A stretch of DNA of 64,000 nt, taken from Burkholderiales bacterium (GTDB lineage Bacteria > Pseudomonadota > Gammaproteobacteria > Burkholderiales > Burkholderiaceae_C). The stretch lies in contig JACRAY010000014.1 of the NCBI GenBank assembly GCA_016213325.1, forward strand, positions 186,001 through 250,000, in the 5' to 3' direction. The translations under genes were made by a program, and so were the position numbers. A model generated the notes under the pieces. The model searched no databases. It was not told where the DNA came from and saw only the letters and a program-made list of their open reading frames with translations. Positions 47,676-54,914 of this stretch are shown here, piece after piece. The number at the start of each line of letters is the position of its first letter. Positions within the stretch are counted from its first letter, which is position 1.

Positions 47676-47976
47676 GGCCCACCCAGGCCGTCGCGATCAT
47701 GATCGCGATCGACATGCAGGCCGCGCTGGCGGCATAGGCGAGCTGTACCGGCGCGATGCTGCCGAAGCCGAGCTCGGCCATGCCGGCCAGCCCGTACAGC
47801 AGCAGTCCGCACCACAGCCAGCGCATTATGTACTTGGGCAGCCATACGGCCTGCCGGCGGTTGTGGTGGAGCACCAGCCCCCTTTCGAACGGCGTGGCGT
47901 TGGGCGGCAGTTCGCGGAACAGCCAGCCGAAGAAGAAATAGCGGTAGAGCAGGGTCGGCAGGGACGGCGGGTTCAC
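47650..47976 (-). CDS. Small membrane protein of unknown function
   Basis: A 108-aa protein with two clear helices (YIMRWLWCGLLLYGLAGMAELGFG and AYAASAACMSIAIMIATAWVGLM) after a basic/aromatic N-terminus (LLYRYFFFGWLF). No family recognised. Its 3' end overlaps the acetyltransferase gene. Upstream, 47977-48140 contains no feature I can support. Confidence 0.65.
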   Translation of the reverse strand: MNPPSLPTLLYRYFFFGWLFRELPPNATPFERGLVLHHNRRQAVWLPKYIMRWLWCGLLLYGLAGMAELGFGSIAPVQLAYAASAACMSIAIMIATAWVGLMHRPDRA

Positions 47977-48140
47977 GGCAGCGTGCTGGTTTCGGTTGCG
48001 GTGCGACCGAGTTTTGCGCTGCTCGCAGCGCGCCCCTGTCGGCGCGTTGCTACAAGGCGTGCAGGAGTAGCCCGGGGCCTACAGCAGCTTCGTCCATCCT
48101 CACGGCCCGGCAGGACAGCGCGCTCGGTAGAGTGGCCCGG

Positions 48141-49211
48141 ATGTCCCTGCTGCGCGCGCTCGCCAAGTGCCTTGTCCTCGCCTTGCTGGCCGTCGCCGGC
48201 GTAGCGGGGTCGCTATTGTGGCTGGAGCTGGCGGGCCCGCGCAGCGAACCCCCCGTGCCCGTGGCGAGCGGACCGGTCCGGGAAGAACCGGCACCGGCCC
48301 CAGTGCCAGGGACGCCCACGGCCGACGCCGAGACCGTGGAGAGCACGGAGGGCCCCGACCCCCTGCCCTTGCGGCCCAAGGCCTCGATCGGGCACCAGCA
48401 GGGCCTGCATCGCGTGAAGGACGGCCTGGGGCTCACCGCGAGCTCGGCACTCGCCGTCGACGCGGAGTCGGGCGTCGAGCTGTTCGCCAAGAATCCCGAC
48501 GCCGTGCTGCCCATCGCCTCGCTTACCAAGCTGATGACGGCGCTGGTGCTGACCGAGGCGAAGCTGCCGCTCACCGAGGGCATCACCATCACCGACGAAG
48601 ACGTGGACCGCGAGCGCAACAGCCGTTCGCGCCTGCGCGTGGGCACCACCCTCACCCGCGCCGAGGCGCTGCAGCTCGCGCTGATGTCCAGCGAGAACCG
48701 CGCCGCGCATGCGCTGGCGCGCAGTTTCCCGGGCGGCGTCGGGGCATTCGTTGCGGCCATGAACACACGAGCCCGCGCACTGGGCATGGACAGCACGCAG
48801 TTCGAGGACCCGACCGGCCTGTCGGAGGGCAATCGCTCGACGGTGCGCGACCTGGCCCGGCTGGCTCGGGCAGCGGCCCGCGAGCCGCTGATCCGCACGT
48901 ACTCCACCACCACCGAGCACCGCGCCGAGTTCAACGGGCGGGCTCTGCGCTACCTCAACTCCAACCGGCTGGTGAAGAACCCCGACTGGGACATCCAGTT
49001 GCAGAAGACCGGCTACATCGTGGAGGCGGGCCGCTGCGTGCTGATGCAGGCGCGCATCGACGGACGGCCGCACATCCTGGTGGTGCTGGACGCCGGCAGC
49101 CGCAGCAGCCAGTCGGCCGACGCCGAGCGGCTGCGGCGCCGTGTCGCGTCGCTCGACGGCGACATCGCAGCTCGTCAGCAGGCCGCAGCACAACGGCCGG
49201 CCAAGGGCTGA
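48141..49211 (+). CDS. pbpG: D-Ala-D-Ala endopeptidase/carboxypeptidase (PBP7-like)
   Basis: A 356-aa penicillin-binding serine peptidase acting on peptidoglycan cross-links in the periplasm. A signal-anchor helix (LLRALAKCLVLALLAVAGVAGSLLWL) is followed by a Pro/Glu-rich linker. The SxxK motif is ASLTKLM, SxN is MSSENRAAHAL, and KTG is LQKTGYIVEAGRC. Length and motif spacing match the PbpG/DacD family. A GTG three codons upstream (48132) is an alternative start. Confidence 0.9.
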   Translation: MSLLRALAKCLVLALLAVAGVAGSLLWLELAGPRSEPPVPVASGPVREEPAPAPVPGTPTADAETVESTEGPDPLPLRPKASIGHQQGLHRVKDGLGLTASSALAVDAESGVELFAKNPDAVLPIASLTKLMTALVLTEAKLPLTEGITITDEDVDRERNSRSRLRVGTTLTRAEALQLALMSSENRAAHALARSFPGGVGAFVAAMNTRARALGMDSTQFEDPTGLSEGNRSTVRDLARLARAAAREPLIRTYSTTTEHRAEFNGRALRYLNSNRLVKNPDWDIQLQKTGYIVEAGRCVLMQARIDGRPHILVVLDAGSRSSQSADAERLRRRVASLDGDIAARQQAAAQRPAKG

Positions 49212-49213
49212 AT

Positions 49214-49227
49214 TTGACCTGGATCAA
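49214..49227 (+). promoter_or_regulatory. FNR box upstream of a small unknown gene
   Basis: TTGACCTGGATCAA, a full-consensus TTGAC-N4-ATCAA box just after the pbpG stop and 69 bp before the next ATG. No convincing -10 lies 21-22 bp away, so it may work at a class I distance or not at all. Confidence 0.65.
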
Positions 49228-49295
49228 CTGGCCTGCATTCATCCGCGTCAACCCGCAGGTGCCGGGCCCGACACTGTGGTGTGATCGGCAGCCCC

Positions 49296-49556
49296 ATGTT
49301 CTCCATCCCCGAAGACGATTTCCGCCGGCTGGTCGAAGACGTCGTGCAGGGCCGCTCGCTGGCTCCCGGCGCGGTGGCCGAGCTGCTGGGCATCCCGGAA
49401 AGCTCGCTGCGCAATGCGGCCCGCCACGCCTATCCGCTCACCCGTCCCGATGACGCGGTGCAGTTCGCCATGCGCGAACTGGTGCTCGCGGCCGACGCGG
49501 GCCCGGGGGCGGTGCAGGATAGCCTGGCGTGGCGTCTGGTGCGCCAGCCGGTTTGA
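49296..49556 (+). CDS. Small protein of unknown function
   Basis: An 86-aa protein from the ATG at 49296 (a GTG five codons upstream is possible). LVEDVVQGRSLAPGAVAELLGIPESSLRNAARHAYPL reads as a helix-turn-helix-like segment, so DNA binding is conceivable. No family recognised. It is preceded by an FNR box and lies tail to tail with the cco cluster. Confidence 0.6.
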   Translation: MFSIPEDDFRRLVEDVVQGRSLAPGAVAELLGIPESSLRNAARHAYPLTRPDDAVQFAMRELVLAADAGPGAVQDSLAWRLVRQPV

Positions 49557-49557
49557 C

Positions 49558-49845
49558 TCAGTTCGCGTTGCCGGGGCAGCCCGGCGGCCGCTTGGACTTG
49601 TCGAACGGGCACTCGTTGATCTCGGCCGGCGTCATGCGCAACAGCGTCGTGAGCCAGCACGCACCCAGGCTCACCAGCCAGAAGGCGAAGAACGAGGCGG
49701 TGTAGATCGCCTGGCGCGACAGCGCCAGCGGATGGCCGGCCCATTCGAGCTCCGTCGGGTCGACGAAGGCGAAGACCAGCAGTTCGAGCATGCAGGCGGC
49801 CAGGAAGGCCGGCCACACGATCCACATCAGCTTCTGCGTGAACAT
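49558..49845 (-). CDS. Small membrane protein at the end of the cco cluster
   Basis: A 95-aa protein with two membrane helices (MWIVWPAFLAACMLELLVFAF and AIYTASFFAFWLVSLGACWL) and a C-terminal tail with two cysteines (NECPFDKSKRPPGCPG) that could bind metal. Proteins of this kind follow cco genes in betaproteobacteria. Its role in oxidase assembly is inferred from position only. It is 12 bp after the FixH-like gene. Confidence 0.7.
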   Translation of the reverse strand: MFTQKLMWIVWPAFLAACMLELLVFAFVDPTELEWAGHPLALSRQAIYTASFFAFWLVSLGACWLTTLLRMTPAEINECPFDKSKRPPGCPGNAN

Positions 49846-49857
49846 GGGCTGGCTCCC

Positions 49858-50103
49858 CTAGTTGGCCGACGTCGGGGTGGCAGCGTGGTTGCGGCCCTGC
49901 ACCGCGGGCAGGTTGGCCTTGTCGCGCGCGGCCAGCGTCTTGTTGATCTCGACGCCGCGCCGGTAGTAGTCCTCGGCCACCAGCGGGTCGGGCGAGCTTA
50001 CTGCGAGGACGACAGTCGCCGCCCCCGCAACGATCACCGCCGCCGGCCCCGCGATCAGCAGCCACACGTGGCCGAACTTCCACCACGGCTTGTCATTCGT
50101 CAT
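49858..50103 (-). CDS. ccoH: FixH/CcoH-like membrane protein (short)
   Basis: An 81-aa protein with one N-terminal helix (VWLLIAGPAAVIVAGAATVVLAV) followed by DPLVAEDYYRRGVEINKTLA, the FixH/CcoH signature. Typical CcoH proteins run to about 150-170 aa, so the periplasmic part is strongly shortened here. CcoH stabilises the assembled cbb3 oxidase. It follows ccoG by 11 bp. Confidence 0.75.
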   Translation of the reverse strand: MTNDKPWWKFGHVWLLIAGPAAVIVAGAATVVLAVSSPDPLVAEDYYRRGVEINKTLAARDKANLPAVQGRNHAATPTSAN

Positions 50104-50114
50104 CTGTCATCTCC

Positions 50115-51530
50115 TCAGCGGGGAACCACGAACACCGACTTCTCGCGCACGTGCATGTCACCGCCCGGTGTTCCGATGTCGAAATGGATGGGATGCGAGC
50201 CGGGCTTGGCCGCCCCGTAGGGCACCTGCAGGCGCACCGCGACCCAACGCGACTCGGCAGGGCCGACTTCGAACTCGGGTTCGGAGGCCACCGACAGGCC
50301 GACGAGGCCCGTGGCGTCGATGCGGTAGCGCTGCGGCTGCTCGGTGGCGTTCATCACCTGCAGCCGGTACACGTTCTCCAGCTTGCCGCCGGCGACGATG
50401 CGCGAGAGCGCGGCGCGGTCGCGCACCACGTCCACCTTCAGCGGCGTGCGCATCACCAGGCTGATGGCCAGGCCCACCACGAGCGCCGAGAGGATGGCAC
50501 CGTACACCAGCACGCGCGGCCGGAACACCCGCCGCACGATGTCGGGGCGCTGCCAGCCCTTCTTCACCGCGTTCTGGGTGGTGAAGCGGATCAGCCCGCG
50601 CGGGTAGTTCATGCGGTCCATGACGGTGTTGCACACGTCCACGCAGCCGCCGCAGCCGATGCATTCGTACTGCAGGCCGTTGCGAATGTCGATGCCGGTG
50701 GGGCACACGTGCACGCACAGGTTGCAGTCGACGCAGGCGCCCAGGCCCAGGTCGGCGGGGTTCGCCTTGCGCGAGCGCGAGCCGCGCGGGTCGCCGCGCG
50801 CCGTGTCGTAGCTGACGATCAGCGTGTCGCGGTCGAACATCGCGCTCTGGAAGCGCGCGTACGGGCACATGTACTTGCACACCTGCTCGCGCATCCAGCC
50901 GGCGTTGCCGTAGGTGGCCAGCGCGTAGAAGTTCACCCAGAACCATTCCCACGGTCCGAACGACAGCGTGAACGCCTCGGCCCACAGGACCTGGATGGGC
51001 GTGAAGTAGCCCACGAAGGTGAACCCGGTCCACAGGGCGAGCACGACCCAGATGCCGTGCTTGAGCACCTTCTTGCCGGCCTTCTGGAGCGACAGGGGCG
51101 CGGCGTCGAGCCGCATGCGCGCGGCACGGTCGCCCTCCACGCGGCGCTCGATCCACAGGAAGATCTCGGTATAGACGGTCTGCGGGCAGGCGAAGCCGCA
51201 CCACAGCCGCCCGGCGACGGCGGTGAAGAGGAACAGCGACAGTGCGCTGATGACCAGCAGGCCGGTGAGGTAGATGAAGTCCTGCGGGTACAGGACGTAG
51301 CCGAAGATGTAGAAGCGGCGCGCCGCCAGGTCGAACAGCACGGCCTGCCGCTCGCCCCACTGGACCCAGGGCAGCCCATAGAAGGCGAGCTGCGTGAGCA
51401 GCACGATGCCCCAGCGCCAGCGGGCGTAAAGGCCCGTGACCGCGCGCGGGTAGATCTTCTTCTCGGCCTCGTAGAGGCCGCGGCCCTCGCCCTCTTCGGA
51501 CTGCACCGGGACGATGGGAATCACTTTCAT
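50115..51530 (-). CDS. ccoG: Cytochrome c oxidase accessory protein CcoG (RdxA/FixG)
   Basis: A 471-aa iron-sulfur membrane protein, thought to reduce copper for CcoN. Five helices flank cysteine motifs: CGFACPQTVYTEIF, CKYMCPYARFQ and two 4Fe-4S motifs (CVDCNLCVHVCPTG and CIGCGGCVDVCNTVMDRMNYP). A C-terminal Ig-like FixG domain follows. It lies 10 bp after ccoP in the cco transcript. Confidence 0.95.
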   Translation of the reverse strand: MKVIPIVPVQSEEGEGRGLYEAEKKIYPRAVTGLYARWRWGIVLLTQLAFYGLPWVQWGERQAVLFDLAARRFYIFGYVLYPQDFIYLTGLLVISALSLFLFTAVAGRLWCGFACPQTVYTEIFLWIERRVEGDRAARMRLDAAPLSLQKAGKKVLKHGIWVVLALWTGFTFVGYFTPIQVLWAEAFTLSFGPWEWFWVNFYALATYGNAGWMREQVCKYMCPYARFQSAMFDRDTLIVSYDTARGDPRGSRSRKANPADLGLGACVDCNLCVHVCPTGIDIRNGLQYECIGCGGCVDVCNTVMDRMNYPRGLIRFTTQNAVKKGWQRPDIVRRVFRPRVLVYGAILSALVVGLAISLVMRTPLKVDVVRDRAALSRIVAGGKLENVYRLQVMNATEQPQRYRIDATGLVGLSVASEPEFEVGPAESRWVAVRLQVPYGAAKPGSHPIHFDIGTPGGDMHVREKSVFVVPR

Positions 51531-51540
51531 GGCGCGAGCT

Positions 51541-52455
51541 TCAAGGCTTGAGCGGCGGCTTGTTCGACAGGCCCCACACGTAGGCCGACAGCACGTGCAC
51601 CTGCGCCTCGGTCAGCTTGGCGGCCTGCGCCGGCATCTGGTTGACCTTGCCCTTGGTGACCATGTCGATGATGGCCTGCTCGCCCCAGCCGTGCAGCCAC
51701 ACGTCGTCGGTGAGGTTGGGTGCGCCCATCAGCGGGTTGCCCTTGCCGTCGGCGCCGTGGCAGGCCGCGCAGGCGGTGAACTTGGCCTTGCCGAGCTGCG
51801 CGCGCACCGAGTCGTGCGGGCCGTTGGACAGCGACAGCACGTAGTGCGCCACGTTCTTCACGTCATCGGGCGAGCCCACCGCTGCAGCCATGGGCGGCAT
51901 CGTGCCGTTGCGCCCCTTCGAGATGGACTCGGCGATCTTCTCGCCCGAGCCGCCGTGCAGCCAGTCGGCGTCGGCCAGGTTCGGGAAGCCCTTGCCGCCG
52001 CGCGCGTCCGAGCCGTGGCACTGGGCGCAGTTGTTCATGAACAGCCGCTCGCCGACCGCCATGGCCGCGACGTCGCCGGCCAGCTCCTCGACCTTCTTCG
52101 CCGTGAACTGCGAGTACAGCGGCGCGAGGTCCCTGTTCGCCTTGTCCACTTCGGCCTTGTACTCGCCGGCGGTGGACCACTTCAGACGGCCCTCGTACGA
52201 GCCGAGGCCGGGGTAGAACGCCAGGTAGAGGAACGAGAAGACGATGGTGATGACGAACATCCACACCCACCACAGCGGCAGCGGGTTGTTCATTTCGGTC
52301 AGGTCTTCGTCCCAGACGTGGCCGGTGGTGTTGCCGGCATTGGCCGGCACCTTCTTGCGCGCCGTGACCCACAGCAGCAGCAGGCATGCCGCGATGCTGA
52401 CCAGCGTCAGGGCCGCCACATAGGTCGACCACATTGCGTCGGTGAAGTCGCTCAT
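51541..52455 (-). CDS. ccoP: cbb3 oxidase subunit III (dihaem cytochrome c)
   Basis: A 304-aa subunit carrying electrons toward CcoO/CcoN. Two N-terminal helices, the first at about 11-31 and the second after PLPLWWVW, anchor the protein. Two haem-binding motifs follow: NNCAQCHGSDARGG and TACAACHGADGKGN, with axial methionines probably in GTMPPM and NQMPAQ. The ATG at 52455 is chosen; the upstream extension overlaps ccoQ. Confidence 0.96.
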   Translation of the reverse strand: MSDFTDAMWSTYVAALTLVSIAACLLLLWVTARKKVPANAGNTTGHVWDEDLTEMNNPLPLWWVWMFVITIVFSFLYLAFYPGLGSYEGRLKWSTAGEYKAEVDKANRDLAPLYSQFTAKKVEELAGDVAAMAVGERLFMNNCAQCHGSDARGGKGFPNLADADWLHGGSGEKIAESISKGRNGTMPPMAAAVGSPDDVKNVAHYVLSLSNGPHDSVRAQLGKAKFTACAACHGADGKGNPLMGAPNLTDDVWLHGWGEQAIIDMVTKGKVNQMPAQAAKLTEAQVHVLSAYVWGLSNKPPLKP

Positions 52456-52471
52456 TTCCGTCTTCCTGTGT

Positions 52472-52612
52472 TCAGTCTTGTTCGAAGGGCAGCCGGGCCG
52501 CTTCCTCGAAGCGCTTGGCATGCGGCTTGTGGAAGGCCCAGGCGATGATGCCGATGAAGGCGGCGAAAGCGGCCAGCGTGGCCACGATGCGCAGGGTGTT
52601 GATGTCGAACAT
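52472..52612 (-). CDS. ccoQ: cbb3 oxidase subunit CcoQ
   Basis: A 46-aa single-helix protein (LRIVATLAAFAAFIGIIAWAF followed by a charged tail with AKRFEEAARLPF), matching CcoQ/FixQ in size and in its place between ccoO and ccoP. It is not required for catalysis but stabilises the complex. Confidence 0.93.
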   Translation of the reverse strand: MFDINTLRIVATLAAFAAFIGIIAWAFHKPHAKRFEEAARLPFEQD

Positions 52613-52623
52613 GCGTTTCCCCC

Positions 52624-53250
52624 TTACTTCAGTGCCGTGCCGAGCGACTGCAGGTAGGCCACCAGCGCGTCCATCTCGGTCTTGTCCTTCAGCTGCGCGG
52701 CAGCGCCCTGGATGTCGGCGTCGGTGTAGGGCACGCCCACGGTGCGCAGCGCCTTCATGTGCGTGGCGATGGTGGCGGCGTCGGCCGGCGTCTTCTCCAG
52801 CCACGAATAGGCCGGCATGTTGGACTCGGGCACCACGTCGCGCGGGTTGTTCAGGTGCACGCGGTGCCATTCGTCGCTGTAGCGGCCGCCCACGCGGTGC
52901 AGGTCGGGGCCGGTGCGCTTGCTGCCCCACTGGAACGGGTGGTCCCACACGAACTCGCCGGCCACCGAGTAGTGGCCGTAGCGCAGGGTCTCGGCGCGGA
53001 ACGGCCGGATCATCTGCGAGTGGCAGTTGTAGCAGCCCTCGCGCAGGTAGATGTCGCGGCCCGCCACCTGCAGCGCGGTGTAGGGCTTCAGGCCGGCTAT
53101 CGGCTCGGTCGTGGACTTCTGGAAGAACAGCGGCACGATCTCGACCAGGCCGCCGACGGCGACGACCAGCAGGATCAGCACGATCATCAGGAAGTTGTTG
53201 GTCTCGACCTTCTCGTGCGAGAAGCCGGTGGAGGTTGCGTTGTCGCTCAT
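52624..53250 (-). CDS. ccoO: cbb3 oxidase subunit II (monohaem cytochrome c)
   Basis: A 208-aa subunit. One N-terminal helix ([23 protein letters not shown]) anchors a haem c domain with [13 protein letters not shown] and an axial Met probably in [36 protein letters not shown] is a CcoO/FixO hallmark. The ATG at 53250 is chosen, 13 bp after ccoN. Confidence 0.97.
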   Translation of the reverse strand: MSDNATSTGFSHEKVETNNFLMIVLILLVVAVGGLVEIVPLFFQKSTTEPIAGLKPYTALQVAGRDIYLREGCYNCHSQMIRPFRAETLRYGHYSVAGEFVWDHPFQWGSKRTGPDLHRVGGRYSDEWHRVHLNNPRDVVPESNMPAYSWLEKTPADAATIATHMKALRTVGVPYTDADIQGAAAQLKDKTEMDALVAYLQSLGTALK

Positions 53251-53263
53251 GGTCTTGGATCCT

Positions 53264-54697
53264 TCAGGCGGCCTGGGCCAGGGCGGGGATGGGCGCACGC
53301 GCCGAGCGGCCGTTGGCCACGGTCATCCAGGTGTTCCACGCCATGATCAGCATGCCGCCCAGGTAGAGCAGGCCGCCGAGCACGCGGATGAAGTAGAAGG
53401 GATAGGTCGCCTTGACCGATTCGACGAAGGTGTAGGTGAGCGTGCCGTCGGCGTTGATGGCGCGCCACATCAGGCCCTGCATCACGCCGGCGATCCACAT
53501 CGCGGCGATGTACAGCACGATGCCGATGGTGGCGATCCAGAAGTGCGCCTCGATGGCCTTCACCGAGTACATCTTCTTCTGGCCGTACAGGCGCGGGATC
53601 AGGTAGTACAGCGAGCCCATGGACACCAGGCCCACCCAGCCGAGCGCGCCGGAGTGCACGTGGCCGACGGTCCAGTCGGTGTAGTGCGACAGGGCGTTGA
53701 CGGTCTTGATCGACATCATCGGGCCTTCGAACGTGCTCATGCCGTAGAACGACAGCGACACGATCAGGAAGCGCAGCACCGGGTCGTCGCGCAGCTTGTG
53801 CCACGCGCCCGACAGCGTCATCACGCCGTTGATCATCCCGCCCCAGCTGGGGGCCAGCAGGATCAGCGAGAACAGCATGCCGACGGACTGCGTCCAGTCG
53901 GGCAGCGCGGTGTAGTGCAGGTGGTGCGGGCCCGCCCACATGTAGGTGAAGATCAGCGCCCAGAAGTGGACGATGGACAGGCGGTAGCTGTAGACGGGGC
54001 GCTCGGCCTGCTTGGGGATGAAGTAGTACATCATCCCGAGGAAGCCCGCGGTGAGGAAGAAGCCCACCGCGTTGTGGCCGTACCACCACTGGATCATCGC
54101 GTCCTGCACGCCCGCGTAGGCCGAGTAGGACTTGAGGAAGCCGGCCGGCACCGCGGCGCTGTTGACCAGGTGCAGCAGCGCCACGGCGATGATGAACGCG
54201 CCGTAGAACCAGTTGGCCACGTAGATGTGGCGCACCTTGCGCATGCCGATGGTGCCGAAGAACACGATCGCATACGACACCCACACCAGCGTGATCAGGA
54301 TGTCGATGGGCCACTCGAGCTCGGCGTACTCCTTGCCGGACGTGAAACCGAGCGGCAGCGTGATGGCCGCAGCGACGATGACCGCCTGCCAGCCCCAGAA
54401 CGTGAACGACGCCAGCCTGGGCAGGAACAGCCCGACCTGCGAGGTGCGCTGCACCACGTAGTAGCTGGTGGCAAACAGTGCGCAGCCGCCGAAGGCGAAG
54501 ATGACGGCATTGGTGTGCAGGGGCCTCAACCGGCCGTAGCTGAGCCACGGGATGCCGAAGTTCAGCTCGGGCCATGTGAGCTGGGCCGCGATGAGCACGC
54601 CGACAAGCATGCCCACCACGCCCCACACCACGGCCATGAGCGAGAACTGCCGCACCACGCCATCGTCATAACTGGCAGGGACGTTCTGTGGAGTCAT
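53264..54697 (-). CDS. ccoN: cbb3 oxidase catalytic subunit I
   Basis: A 477-aa haem-copper oxidase subunit with 12 helices, reducing oxygen at very low concentrations. Conserved segments include [28 protein letters not shown] (low-spin haem His), [28 protein letters not shown] (Cu-B His), [17 protein letters not shown] and [19 protein letters not shown] (haem His ligands). An AAAGG ribosome site precedes the ATG. An 11-bp palindrome GGGGATTCCCC lies in its leader (54715-54725). Confidence 0.98.
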   Translation of the reverse strand: MTPQNVPASYDDGVVRQFSLMAVVWGVVGMLVGVLIAAQLTWPELNFGIPWLSYGRLRPLHTNAVIFAFGGCALFATSYYVVQRTSQVGLFLPRLASFTFWGWQAVIVAAAITLPLGFTSGKEYAELEWPIDILITLVWVSYAIVFFGTIGMRKVRHIYVANWFYGAFIIAVALLHLVNSAAVPAGFLKSYSAYAGVQDAMIQWWYGHNAVGFFLTAGFLGMMYYFIPKQAERPVYSYRLSIVHFWALIFTYMWAGPHHLHYTALPDWTQSVGMLFSLILLAPSWGGMINGVMTLSGAWHKLRDDPVLRFLIVSLSFYGMSTFEGPMMSIKTVNALSHYTDWTVGHVHSGALGWVGLVSMGSLYYLIPRLYGQKKMYSVKAIEAHFWIATIGIVLYIAAMWIAGVMQGLMWRAINADGTLTYTFVESVKATYPFYFIRVLGGLLYLGGMLIMAWNTWMTVANGRSARAPIPALAQAA

Positions 54698-54755
54698 GGA
54701 GCACCTTTACTCTTGGGGATTCCCCTTAGTGTCCGTGCTGGGCGCAGGGTCACCT

Positions 54756-54769
54756 TTGACGGAAGTCAA
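54756..54769 (-). promoter_or_regulatory. FNR box of the ccoNOQP promoter, overlapping the ccoS stop codon
   Basis: TTGACGGAAGTCAA. On the minus strand a GACACT -10-like hexamer follows after 22 bp (54733-54728), then a leader of about 25 nt to ccoN. The box includes the ccoS stop codon (54766-54768). Confidence 0.85.
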
Positions 54770-54903
54770 TCCGTGTGGAGGATTCGCTCGCCTTCGGCAT
54801 CGAGGGATTCGAACTGGCCGCGCCACACGGCCCAGCCCAGGGCAACGAGGATCGCGAGCGCGAGTGCGACCGAGAGGGGGATGAGGATGAAGAGGATGTC
54901 CAT
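54766..54903 (-). CDS. ccoS: cbb3 oxidase maturation protein CcoS
   Basis: A 45-aa single-helix protein (MDILFILIPLSVALALAILV, then ALGWAVWRGQFESLDAEGERIL). The W-x(n)-GQFEDLD-like tail is the CcoS signature. It is needed for cofactor insertion into CcoN. Too short for most gene calls; the ATG at 54903 is 11 bp after the ccoI stop. Confidence 0.93.
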   Translation of the reverse strand: MDILFILIPLSVALALAILVALGWAVWRGQFESLDAEGERILHTD

Positions 54904-54914
54904 GATTCGTGTCG

